From Plantago major (lineage: Eukaryota; Streptophyta; Magnoliopsida; Lamiales; Plantaginaceae): DNA of 64,000 nucleotides. Below, one piece after another: positions 45,456 to 55,420 of this stretch (position 1 is the stretch's first letter; each line of letters begins with the position of its first letter). Under the pieces are notes generated by a model. That model ran no database searches. It was not told the DNA's origin and saw only the letters and a program-made list of their open reading frames with translations. Position numbers and translations under genes: made by a program. Location of the stretch: assembly GCA_026545765.1 (NCBI GenBank), contig CM048844.1, forward strand, positions 7,132,524 to 7,196,523. The letters are read 5' to 3'.

Positions 45456-45945
45456 ATGAATCTTACAAGAGTCGGGGACACTATTGAGCACATGTCAATC
45501 TATATCTTACTGCATTGGAATTACGTCATTTTACCTTTAAATGGGTCGGGTTCCATCCAACCCGAATTCAAACCCGTTCACAATAATGATGTTCAGGTCC
45601 AGGTCGGTCATATACTCAAACCCTCTCCACACCTCTATAACAAGACCTAAACTACAACATTTTATGGTTAAATTAGTAAAATGTACATTTTTTCCGGGGG
45701 AGGGGAGGAGGTATGCTGGGGGTGGGTGCAAAAAAAAAAAAAAAAAAACGTAACATGTGAAATTATATTTGTAAAATAATATTATTTGTGTATGGGGTGG
45801 GGAACCACATACTACCAGGAGCGTTGGTTGACCAACCATGTTAATTGCGTTATACACTTTTGTATTTTATTTTTGTTCGGAGGGATATAATCTTAATTTA
45901 AGAACATGTATCGGTTACCAGTTAACATGTATCGATATAAAATAC
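45456..45945. repeat. Dispersed repeat family, copy 1
   Basis: Contains GGTCGGGTTCCATCCAACCC, AATGATGTTCAGGTCCAGGTC, ATACTCAAACCC, a poly(A) run at 45730-45748 and GTGTATGGGGTGGGGAACCACATACTACC. Related copies lie at about 46218-46510, 47160-47345 and 47880-48120, so this family fills much of 45.5-48.1 kb. The type is unknown. Confidence 0.55.
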
Positions 45946-46215
45946 TCCCTCCGTCCCGGACTCAATTTCCCGTTGGTCGGGGCACAAGTTTTAAGAAAAG
46001 AATGAATAAAGTATGAGAGATGATAATAAACTAGGAAAGAGATAGAATAAAGTATGAGAGAGTGGGAATAAAGTAGGAAATATAGTAAATAAAGTGTAGT
46101 AGAGATAGTATTATTATAATGATAGTGGGTACTTAAATTTTCAAATTAGGAAGGGAAAGTTGAGTTTGAGACGGACTAAAACGGAAAGTGGGAATTTGAG
46201 TTCGGGACGGAGGGA
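45946..46215. mobile_element. Stowaway-like MITE B
   Basis: Ends CTCCCTCCGTCCCGG and (inverse of the right) TCCCTCCGTCCCGAAC, with TA flanks (45944-45945 and 46216-46217). The body is built from GAATAAAGTATGAGAGA. Same family as 46831-47096. Confidence 0.85.
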
Positions 46216-46217
46216 TA

Positions 46218-46830
46218 TATGTTATCATCCCGTCGGTCATCGGGTCCTGAATGAATTTAGGTTGGGTGGGATCATAGTGTTGTTTAGGTCCGGGTCGAGC
46301 ATATACCCAAACCCGTTTCAAACCGCAACATTGTATGGTTAAGTTAATATAATGTATATTTTTCCGGGGGATTGTGGGTGGGTGCAAAAGACTGCCATAA
46401 TATGTGAAATTATAATCATAAATTTTTTTTTTTTTTTGTGTGGGATGAAGGACCACATACCACCCGAGGGTTGCTGGGAGCCAACCCTGTAAATTGCGTT
46501 ATATACACATTTGTTTTTTCGGCTTTGAGGGGTATAGTTTGTTAAGAACGTGTATCAGTTACTACTTAACAGGTTTGGTACGGGTACATGACCCGATATA
46601 AAAGTACATGTTATCAACCCGTCAGGTCTTGAACGGGTTCGGGTTGGATCATAACCTTGAAAAGCATATCCGTCATCATTAGTCGTACCATATAAAAGAC
46701 GCGGTGATATATTATTGAATGAAGAAGGACATGAGGTCAATAGCATCAATGATTTTCTTGATAGTATATGTTAGTCGCTTGATAATTTATGTAGAGATGG
46801 TCTCTCAGAATACTTACTCCAACCCATATA
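46218..46830. repeat. Dispersed repeat family, copy 2, plus unassigned sequence
   Basis: The part at 46230-46510 repeats copy 1 (GGTCCGGGTCGAGCATATACCC ... GGACCACATACCACCC). The rest, to 46830, has a further GGGTTCGGGTTGGATCATA piece near 46625-46655. No gene was recognised. Confidence 0.5.
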
Positions 46831-47096
46831 CTCCCTCTGTCATCCCGGACACAACTTCATGTTGGTCCGGGCACAAGTTTTAAGATAAAGTGAATAAAGT
46901 ATGAGAGATAATGAATAAAGTAGCAAAAAGAGTAAATAAAGTACTCAAAGAGTGTGATTAAATATGAGAGATAGTAAATAAAATAAGAGATATGTCAATA
47001 AAGTAGGAGAGAGATTTTCTATTTAAAGAGGAAGAAGTTTAGTTTGGAACGGACCAAAATGGAAAATGGAAAGTTTTGAGTTCGGGGCGGAGGGAG
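46831..47096. mobile_element. Stowaway-like MITE C
   Basis: Starts CTCCCTCTGTCATCCCGG and ends TTCGGGGCGGAGGGAG, flanked by TA (46829-46830 and 47097-47098). It shares GAATAAAGTATGAGAGA blocks with MITE B. Confidence 0.85.
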
Positions 47097-47159
47097 TATA
47101 TAACAAAAGTGGTGAGTTAGGCCTAGAGACGGTCTCTTGACAAGATTTGCATGTTTTCA

Positions 47160-47345
47160 TCTCGGCCTATATCTTACTACAGTGGTATTTCGTTATTTTA
47201 CTTTTAAACGGATCGAGTTATATCTAACCCGATTTCAACCCTGCTCGAAATAATGATGTTTAGGTCCGGTCTGGCATATACTCAAACCCGTTCCATATCT
47301 TTGTAACAAGACCTGACCGCAACATTTTATGATTAATTTAGTCAA
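47160..47345. repeat. Dispersed repeat family, copy 3
   Basis: Matches the first half of copy 1 (TATATCTTACTACAGTGG, AATGATGTTTAGGTCCGG, CTCAAACCCGTTCC, CAACATTTTATGATTAA). It is interrupted on the right by MITE D. Confidence 0.55.
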
Positions 47346-47350
47346 AACTA

Positions 47351-47602
47351 TTCACTCCGTCCCGTAAAACTTCATACATTTGTCATTTTTAGCCGTACCA
47401 AAGAACTTCATACATTACCAAAAAAAGGAAGCTACCTACACCCAACAAATAATAAACAATCTCAAATTTTCACTCAAATTACACACTTTGCCACTAAAAA
47501 GTACACTTTATCCCACCTTTATTATATTATATCAATACTGTAGCTTTTCACATAAAACTGCGCGCTAGCTCTAATGTATGAAGTTTTTCGGGACGGAGGG
47601 AG
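47351..47602. mobile_element. Stowaway-like MITE D
   Basis: Ends TTCACTCCGTCCCGTAAAAC and (inverse of the right) CTCCCTCCGTCCCGAAAAAC, with TA flanks (47349-47350 and 47603-47604). Same family as MITE A. Confidence 0.8.
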
Positions 47603-47628
47603 TATATACATTTTTCCCGCAGGTGGGG

Positions 47629-47878
47629 CGGGCAAATACTCTCTAGTCGGGGAAACTCTCTTCGATGATCTTCTCTCTACTTTTTTGATCCATAACGGGC
47701 CCCGGGGGAGGGGGGGTATCTGATACTCTCTAGGTGGGGAAACTCTCTTCGATCTTCTCTTTACTTTCTTGATCTCCATAACGGGTCGGGGGCATATACT
47801 CTCTAGACGGTGAACTCTCTTCGATCTTCTCTCTACTTTCTTCATCCATAACGGGCCCGGAGGGGGGGGGGGGGGGGG
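47629..47878. repeat. Three-copy minisatellite with G runs
   Basis: Unit of about 75-85 bp: ATACTCTCTAG, then GGGGAAACTCTCTTCGAT, CTTCTCTCTACTTTCTTGAT and CCATAACGGGCCCGGGG-type ends, at about 47629-47713, 47717-47790 and 47791-47870. The last unit runs into 17 G at 47862-47878. Another G run lies at 47991-47999. Confidence 0.8.
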
Positions 47879-47879
47879 T

Positions 47880-48200
47880 TATTGTGGTAAAAAACAATTA
47901 TAGCGTGTGAAAATATGTTTGTTGAATAATAACTTTTCTGTTAGTCGTAGGAGGACCACATAAGACCGCGGGGTTGTTGGAAACGGGAGGGGGGGGGGGT
48001 AAAAACATAGCTCTGTGTCTGTACAATAATAATTTTCGTGTGTGTGTGGTGGAGTGACCACATACCACCACGGGTTGTTGGGAAAAAACCCTATTGACTG
48101 GGTTGTTGGGAAAGAATTTCAGTTTCATCTCAACGATAACATAGCCTAGTGAGAGTGACCCAACGAACGTTGACGTTTAAAACTTCCTTGAACCAATAAA
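47880..48200. repeat. Dispersed repeat family, copy 4 (tail part)
   Basis: Two near-copies of GTGTGAAAATATG..GTTGAATAATAAC and GGAGGACCACATAAGACC / GAGTGACCACATACCACC, each with GGGTTGTTGG, lie at about 47900-47980 and 48020-48100. No gene. Confidence 0.5.
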
Positions 48201-48205
48201 TGGAT

Positions 48206-49196
48206 TGTTGGTTCCGGTTATCAGTTTAGCTGCAACAAAGGTCAGTATGAAATATATATGACAACAGTACATGAATAAAAATCTGTTAACACTTACTAAA
48301 ACTTGATTACACAAACCAAAAACAAAACACAGGTTCAGATTTAATCCTGGACGAGTCAGTAGTGAGACCACTTCCCCTTAAGTTAAATTTGTCCGCCTTT
48401 AGTAAGCTTCAGGCCTTCATCGGACAATTAGCTCCCAAGGTACAACGTACAATCTCAGCAACTACTGGAAGCTCAGCAGCAGAAGCTCTGTCGAACTTCT
48501 GTGGTGAAGAACACTCGAATATCCAAAGTGCAGAAAGAAAACAGAGAAGAGATGTGTGTTTGTCAAGTGAGTGAGGGGTATATATAGCTGTAGAAAAAAC
48601 GTAACAGCTCTCACCATTAGTAGCCAAATTGATGCTGCAACATTTAAGCTCAGAGTAATGTAGCCTGTTAGTGGGGAGGTTACCTCTTCATATTTAAGTG
48701 GAACAATCTGAAAAATTTCTGGAAGGCCAAAAGGTTTGTTTAGTGAAAAATTGTGGTAAAAAGATAAACCGACGAGCCATATTTGCTCCCATCTCGCTTG
48801 GGTTTTCTAGTTCAAATTTTTATACACCCACAACCCCTCATACACACAGAGAGGCTTGTCATAACCACAACACACACTTGTGACCATGAGTAAACACAAG
48901 CATACATTTATACTACTCTTTCCTTCCATACGTTTCCAATGTGGGACAATTGCAAAAAGCAAGTCTCAACTAGCTCACTTTAAGCCAATTTATCATTCAC
49001 ACCTAGAATTGGTTACCTCCCGTATCTTATACCGTTACGAAGCTTGCGGATTCCACTTCGCAATGAGCTAAAGAACATGCAAAACCGAGTGGTGAAACTT
49101 AAATAATTAATTACTCAAAGTTACCAACTTAAAACATTATAACACATAACAATTTTGGCTCTCTCTTGATTCCCTCTTGCAACCAATTCCCCAACA
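48206..49196 (-). mobile_element. Copia-type solo LTR with target duplication
   Basis: The 991-bp insert starts TGTTGGTTCCGG and ends AATTCCCCAACA. Perfect 5-bp duplications TGGAT lie at 48201-48205 and 49197-49201. On the minus strand it begins TGTTGGGGAATTGG, has TTGTCCCACATTGG and then a TATA box (CTATATATACCCC, near 48580-48592), as in copia LTRs of the Tork type. No internal region is present. Small open frames within it are not genes. A related host segment (AAACTTCCTT.AACCAATAAATGGAT) occurs again at about 49325-49355. Confidence 0.85.
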
Positions 49197-49201
49197 TGGA
49201 T

Positions 49202-51185
49202 CACATGCATGGAATACTTCATTATTATCTCTACCAAAACTTCTACGTTAATTTATACTAATTCTCCTAATACTATCAGTCGATCTCCACAATTATGCGG
49301 CTATGCCGGTGACCCGGTGAACATTGCCGTTTAGAAACTTCCTTAAACCAATAAATGGATCACATCAGAAGACCTCATTCTTGTCCGCGAATCGGTCTTC
49401 AAATTACATATGTAATGGACATCTTGTATGATGCCAAAAATAAGTATTAAATTCAAAAAAATAAATTACTCATTACAAATTAATGTAACTTTAAAATACT
49501 TCTTACACTTTAGTTGTACATAAAAAAAACTTTCTATAAATTGGTGATAAACTACTTACAAATTAGTGATTTTATTATTTTTAGTAAATTTGATATTAAA
49601 TATGAGCATTATTGATAAAATACATCCCTTATTTATAGCACTAATCAAATCATCTATATATCTACTAGAATTTAGGGAACACACTACACGTGTTATTGCA
49701 TTATATTTTAGGAAACAAATTCTGAAAAGATATAATATTACTTAAGTTGTACGAATATTTTTGAAAATGGTAGTTCTAATTGTGACGGTCCGATTTTAGT
49801 TACATTAGATTTATCATTGTGAAAATTAGGTATCTTTCATCATGTGGTGCCTTAATTAAACGACACATGTCTCTTTACAAAATACTAGTACTAATCCGTG
49901 GCGTTGCCACGGCATGATTTAATTTTCATTAGAAATAAGTTTAGAAAAAAAACAAATCATATAAACGATAAGTCATATAAAAATATTTAAAGGTTGAATA
50001 CATTGAATTATTTGAAAGAGAATGCAGAGTCAATATATAACAATAATCACCAACTATATGAGCTGGAGCTCACCACTTCCTTTGTTCTGACTATTAATGA
50101 TCCTTTGGGGACTACTATGAGATCTTTGGTTGTTTTTATCCAACTGTGAAGGCTACATAGACTTGATATCTTGTGGTGTTATTTATATATCTTACTGCTA
50201 CTTTGGGAGGATCTTATATCGCTTATTGGTATTGATTGTACATGTTTTGATTGTTTTGTTAGGGAGTTTTTTGTATGGCTTGCCTTCCCTACCCACCACT
50301 TTGGGTCAAGAAATTAACATGTTCAGTAGAATCTTATCTGCAAGACTGATGAATCTTCTAACAGTTCAGAATTTAGCTGGAAAGTTAACCCAGAATTTAC
50401 AGAAATTTGAAAGTTTAAATTTCTTTAAATGTAGGTGTTTAAGAAATTAAATTAATTTAAGGTATTTTGTAAAATAACATAAAAGGGCATTACTCTTATT
50501 TTTCTTGTCTTTAACCTTTCTTATCGTATTATTAGTCTATAGTTTTTTAAATAATAATATATCATATTTTGTCCAATAATTATAATATATATTTAATATA
50601 TTTTACATCGCCACTTTAATAACATCATCAAAATTATCAGAATTTGAAAGAAATAATCGTTGAGCATTTTAACTTAGTAATGAAAAAAATCAGTATTTGA
50701 TGTGTACTACATGTATGCATTTTAAAGAGGTGCAGATACATTAATCCTTATGCTAGTTGCAAAAAAGTACACAAAATGTATAACAAAGGATCCAACAATA
50801 TAAAATATAAGTTGAGAATTCTAATGACCTTCCGGTTTACAAAAATAAAACGTAACTAAGCTAGATCATCACTTCCCCATATCAAAGCTGCAATGTTGTC
50901 ACGGATTATATTAATCTCAGTAGATGTTTCTCTTGAATTGGTTGAGGATTCTTACCGGATGAAATTAAGATGGCTTCTTCTGAGCGATGGTTTTTTATTT
51001 TCTTTATTCTAATTTAGGTTAATATAGGTTAGGGATATTTTCGAAATGAAAAAGATAAGAAGCTCCTTCTTTAAAAAAAAAAGTTACATTGACTAGCTTC
51101 TTTTTCCAACTAGCTGGTTAAAGAAGCTGCGCGTTCACGTAACGAACTTTTTATTAGTCAATGTTAAAAAAAAACTCATGTAACT
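49202..51185. other. Intergenic, AT-rich, with a possible Helitron end
   Basis: No gene is recognised; open frames near 50130-50450 show no known domain. A second copy of the target sequence of the solo LTR lies at 49325-49355. The Helitron-like end at 49885-49912 is listed separately. Confidence 0.4.
49885..49912 (-). mobile_element. Possible Helitron 3' end
   Basis: On the minus strand a perfect 7-bp hairpin CCGTGGC-AAC-GCCACGG (49912-49896) is followed after 7 nt by CTAG (49888-49885), and the next base is T, as for Helitron insertion between A and T. The 5' end and any Rep/helicase gene were not found, so this is at most a non-autonomous copy. Confidence 0.4.
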
Positions 51186-51255
51186 AGAAAGTACAAAATC
51201 CTGCTACGCGAGTTCTGCTGTGGAACCCTGCTACGCGAAAGTACAAAATCCTGCC
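51186..51255. repeat. Short direct repeat before the F-box-associated pseudogene
   Basis: GAAAGTACAAAATCCTGC occurs at about 51187 and again at about 51238, separated by a piece that also repeats CTGCTACGCGA. It lies directly upstream of the truncated reading frame at 51272 and may mark a rearrangement. Confidence 0.55.
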
Positions 51256-51271
51256 GCCTCCCTTCAATGGC

Positions 51272-51895
51272 ATGGTCCCATGTGTTTCTGTTAGACAATG
51301 CGGGTTTGGTTTTGTAGATGACGATGATTATAAGGTTCTGATCAGGCCCCCAATGCCAGTTGATCACAGGTACAAAGTAAATGTATACAGTTCAAGAACC
51401 AGTTCGTGGAAAACAATAGGCGACGACTTTCTTCAAGGCTCGTCGTTCAGATTCGACTCTGGAACTTTGTTGAAAGGGAATCTGCACTGGCTCTGTGTAC
51501 ATGGCATAGTTTATTTTGAGTTGAAGAGGGAGCTTCACGGGGTGATTCAGCTGCCAGCCGGATTATACTCACGCAGCTCGTCTTCGCTGGGAGCATGTGG
51601 TGGATACATCTGTCTGCATTACGATCGCATCAGTCATTTAGATGTCTGGCTTCTGAAAGATCAATCCTGGAGTAAAGGGGCACAAATTCGTTATGATGAG
51701 CATCAGGCTTGGAGCAAAACAATCTCAACTCCTAGCCTCGTGTCTGTAACGCACTATGGAATCGATGTAGTATCGTGGGTGCACGTTTATCATGACCGCA
51801 TAACCAGATCATTTAGAGAATCTACTAGCATGTACGATCCTCTTAGAAAAGACGACAGCCCCCTGTCCAAGCAAGTGTCTACGTCCGAAGATTAG
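51272..51895 (+). pseudogene. F-box-associated domain fragment without F-box
   Basis: An open frame of 207 codons encodes the C-terminal, F-box-associated part of a plant F-box protein: CGFGFVDDDDYKVL, VYSSRTSSWKTIGD, LKGNLHWLCVHGIVYFEL, LGACGGYICLHYD and LDVWLLKDQSW. F-box proteins with this region normally start with an F-box and 100-150 further residues, which are absent upstream. The sequence there instead holds short direct repeats. It is therefore probably a 5'-truncated copy, though the frame itself is open. A second related gene lies 0.4 kb downstream on the same strand, suggesting a local tandem array. Confidence 0.65.
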
Positions 51896-52319
51896 TGTCG
51901 CCTTTCATTAATGATGAAGCTTCTTTATACATGTAGGAAGAACTTTATGTTACACCTTTCTTATGTCCAGTTCATCATGACTCTAATCAATACTGTATGT
52001 TGAATAACTGTTGTTTGACTTGATCGAGTTTTCGGTTCTCATATTCCTCAAGATTTGATGACAGGAACCCTCTTAAGGCTGAAAATCCCTGGTGAAGTTT
52101 AGGTGTGTTTAGAAATCATGGTACTGTTTAGTCACCAGCAAACAATTTGTTCAATTCCATCATGATTTTTCAACAAAAGATCCAAAAATGTCAATCCCAT
52201 ACGTTGACGCAAATCTATGAATCCTCATCTTCTTCTTTCTGCTGGATTACCACTACTACAAGAAAAACAGAATCCCCTGTTTCTTTGCCTTGGAAACAAT
52301 GTCCAGACTTAAAAAAATT
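51896..52319. other. Spacer between the two F-box-related pseudogenes
   Basis: It contains the 3' side of the first and the 5' side of the second gene. An open frame from 52147 leads into the next F-box but is not clearly coding. The motif ACTACAAGAAAAAC at about 52256 resembles a CACTA end but stands alone. Confidence 0.4.
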
Positions 52320-53498
52320 GAATACCGAAAGCATTCATATCCCTGATGATATAATGGAAGATATCTTGTTAAGACTTAATCTTGAAACTCTACTGAGATT
52401 TAAGCTTGTGTGCTTTAATCTCCGATAAATACTTCACCAAATCGGCCCAGTTGGAATATTCGAAAAAGAATGCGAATTCGATTCCCTGTCGTATGCTCAT
52501 TAGTCATTACTACAACCTTCGTGACATAACTCTCCCAATCAGTCTCACAAACTCACCAAGTGATTCAAACATATCAATCCAAATCAATCAAGCAAGAAAC
52601 TAATGCAAAAAAGTAATCGACACACGATTTACATGGTTCATGGACGAGTTCCAGATGCAGATCTTGCTGGGGTTGATTACTTTGTTCCTATGATTCTCAA
52701 CGGAAGCTCTGTAGCAGGTTGCTGTAAGGAACTCGTTTGCATTTTAATTAAATAAAAAGGTTTCATCTTGTTGAACTCTTTTACCCGAAAGTCCCGAAAC
52801 TTGCCTCCTATGCACGAAAACGATGAAAACAACAATGAAAACGGTGCAATGGTAGTACACAAAGGGTTCGGTTTGGACTATTTGAACGATGATTTCAAGG
52901 TTTTTCGGTCTTGAGAATCGAAGACAAGGAAACATGTTATCATATTGCTAAGTTATATAGTCTGAAGACGAATTATTGGAAAATGGTGCAGGACTATGTG
53001 TATGATCTTCGTGATCGTGATGAATGTATCTTTTTGAACCGGAATCTACACTGGCGGAGGCTGTTACAATGGTAACCTGCTAAGTTCGATATTGTTTCTT
53101 TCGAATTAAGAACTGAGGTGATTGGATTAGTTGAGAAACCTAAACCAAGTGATGCAATTTATGATCATCGTTATCGTGGAACAGGAGTACTAGATGACTG
53201 CCTTTACGTTGTTTGCCATATTCCCATGAAAAGCGTGGATGTGTGGGTTATGAAGGAGTATGGGGTGGGAAAATCTTGGGGTAGATTGGCTAGAATCGTT
53301 GATCTTTACATCAATCGCGTTCATCACCCTCGAGGAGGAATCTTTCCCTTGAGCATTACACCAGGCGGTAATGTTCTGCTGCTGGCCTGCCACGGTTCAC
53401 TCCATGTTTTTGATGCAAGGTATCTGCCAGTTAGCAGTGATTTCACTCCCGATGGCCTCGATTTCCCTGGAATGTACGCGCATGTCACCTTATATTGA
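52320..53498 (+). pseudogene. Degenerate F-box / F-box-associated gene
   Basis: The F-box part reads IPDDIMEDILLRLNLETLLR at about 52338-52400. Directly after FKLVC the frame changes (to ALISDKYFTKSAQLEYSKK), apparently with loss of the few residues that normally link these motifs. Further on come YFVPMILNGSSVAGCC (about 52680-52725), a lost frame between 52740 and 52980, KTNYWKMVQDYVYDL (52970-53010) and NRNLHWRR (53040). Then 53118-53498 is open: VIGLVEKPKPSDA, GVLDDCLYVVCHIPMKSVDVW, VMKEYGVGKSW and the propeller end up to MYAHVTLY. At least three frame breaks or stops make a working protein unlikely. It is of the same family as the fragment at 51272-51895, so the pair is probably an old tandem duplication. 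Confidence 0.7.
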
Positions 53499-53920
53499 TT
53501 GCGAACCGGAGAAGAACTAGCTAGAGGGCTTATGCTGAACATGTTTATTAGTGCTTACACAGTTTTTCTACCAGTCTTGGATGTTGAGGTTTTTAGTATC
53601 TTCTAAGTTCTAATTCCTTCAGTTCTTACATTCTTTGATATAATGGCTATCTTGTTTGAACTTTTGAACTGTATATGTTAATCTGATTTACTGATCAGCT
53701 TTGATGATTTATGAAAATTGTGCTAATTTGGATTTTTTTTTTTTTTTAAATCAGTTTGCAAAGGATATATGATATGTTGTGTACAGTCTATAATGAATGC
53801 AAGTAAGATGAATGTGGAGGATCAAAACCTAACATATTGGTGGTAATAATTGATGTCAAACGCTCAAAGAGTGGTGTTAAATTGAAAACACCCGTTTATA
53901 TTGGAAATAATCATGTTTAC
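53499..53920. other. 3' flank of the F-box pseudogene
   Basis: AT-rich sequence with a T run near 53735 and no recognised gene. Confidence 0.4.
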
Positions 53921-53922
53921 TA

Positions 53923-54307
53923 CTTTCTCCGTCCCGGATCAAGCTTTCCGCTTTAACTTTTTGCGGTCAAATTTTTTCAACTTTGATTACGAATTAATCT
54001 TAAACCGCAAATGTATAATGTTCAATTTTTTTATATAATGAAAATTTAGCCCCTAAAGTTTCATTATATAAAAAAATTGAACATTTTACATTTGCAGTTT
54101 ATGATTAATTCGTAGTCAAAGTTGGAAAAGATTGACCGCAAATGTAAAATGTTCAATTTTTTATATAATGAAAATTTAGCCCTAAAGTTTCATTATATAA
54201 AAAAATTGAACATTTCACATTTGCGATTTAAGATTAATTCGTAGTTAAAATTGAAAAAATTTACCGCAAAAAGTTAAAGCGGAAAGTTTGATACGGAACG
54301 CAGGAAG
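53923..54307. mobile_element. Stowaway-like MITE E with duplicated hairpin core
   Basis: Ends CTTTCTCCGTCCCGGATC and (inverse of the right) CTTCCTGCGTTCCGTATC, TA flanks at 53921-53922 and 54308-54309. The inner part is present twice in tandem (about 54006-54132 and 54133-54262). Each copy is itself a long palindrome around TGTAAAATGTTCAATTTTTT..ATATAATGAAA. The outer arms (CCGCTTTAACTTTTTGCGG / CCGCAAAAAGTTAAAGCGG) also pair. Confidence 0.85.
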
Positions 54308-54436
54308 TAATTTGTTCGTAGTATCAATGTTTCCTTGCATATGAACCACATATAATCATCAATTGGTATTTGGTGATGGGAAGGAAAGCATGAAAGCTGA
54401 AGCAAATTAATACACAAGAAGACATGTAGGATTTGT

Positions 54437-54561
54437 TATCTTTGTATTCAAACTCATTCAGTTCAGAGATTCATTCAGTTCAACTATGCTTAATTATATT
54501 TTATACTACAATTCAGATCAGTCAGATCAGTTTAGTTCAGTGTAGACGAAGAGAACAGAGC
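54437..54561. mobile_element. Degenerate copy of the Harbinger-like MITE
   Basis: Shares ACTCATTCAGTTCAG, TATATTTTATACTACAATTCAG and GAAGAGAACAGAGCC with 39991-40145. The left end is eroded. Confidence 0.55.
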
Positions 54562-54711
54562 CGTGCTAGTCGTAGACTCGTAGTAATAACCAATTATTTC
54601 AGTTGTCAATTGGATAATGGCATGAAATTGCATCAATGTACCAATCATGTCACCTGGATAACACCTCTAACTACATTGTCTTCCTGCAAAATTGGGTAGT
54701 CGTATATGATA

Positions 54712-54968
54712 CTTATTTCGTTTCAAATAAATTTTTCCATTTTACTATTCTGCAGTCAACTGTATTCGACTTTGACCGCGAATTACTCTTAAACTATAAT
54801 AGTAAATAATTTAATAAAATTATATAATAAAAATTTAATAATTAAATTTTCATTATATGATTTTATTGAATTATTTACTATTATAGTTTAAGATTAATTT
54901 GTGGTTAAAGTCGAAAGCAGTTGATCGATCAAAGTCAAAATGAAAAGATTTATTTGGAACGGAGGGAG
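54712..54968. mobile_element. Stowaway-like MITE F
   Basis: Ends CTTATTTCGTTTCAAATAAA and (inverse of the right) CTCCCTCCGTTCCAAATAAA, with TA flanks (54710-54711 and 54969-54970). The whole element is a near-perfect foldback through TAATTAAATTTTCATTATAT. Confidence 0.8.
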
Positions 54969-55104
54969 TAATATGTAAATAATTTTATTGCGAGTAAACC
55001 AAACACAAAGAATACAAATCCACGCGTTGTATCCATGTGGAGTGTATATAGATTGTGTCTGGTGATTACATTGATTTCCCCTACATTATTAAGCTTGTAT
55101 AACT

Positions 55105-55420
55105 GGAAAAATTCATTTTTGGTAACTTAATTTGTGACATTTATTATTTTGGTACCTTAATTTGTGACCGTCCAATTTTGGTACCTTAAGTTGTGTATTC
55201 GTCCAATTTTGATACTCCATTAGTCAAACTTAACGGAACCGTTAACTTTGATCGAATTAGTACGGGAAAAATCCTTTTTTGTACCTAAGTTGTGACAGTT
55301 ATCATTTTGATACCTTAAGTTGTGACCGTCAAATTTTGGTACCTTGAATTATGTATTCGTCCAATTTTGGTACTCCGTTAGTCAAACTTAATGGAACCGT
55401 TAACTTTGATCGAATTAGTA
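55105..55420. repeat. Tandem duplication, 160-bp period
   Basis: Two units (55105-55264 and 55265-55420) each read GGAAAAAT..., GACCGTC.AATTTTGGTACCTT, GTATTCGTCCAATTTTG.TACTCC, TTAGTCAAACTTAA.GGAACC and GTTAACTTTGATCGAATTAG. The copies are about 90 percent alike by eye. No coding potential. Confidence 0.85.

Noticed and set aside
48362-48574. Short frames of about 70 codons on both strands
   Set aside because: They lie inside the copia solo LTR (48206-49196), downstream of its TATA box on the minus strand, and show no domain.
52249-52270. ACTACAAGAAAAAC resembling a CACTA terminus
   Set aside because: No subterminal CGACGGATA motifs, no partner end and no 3-bp duplication were found nearby.
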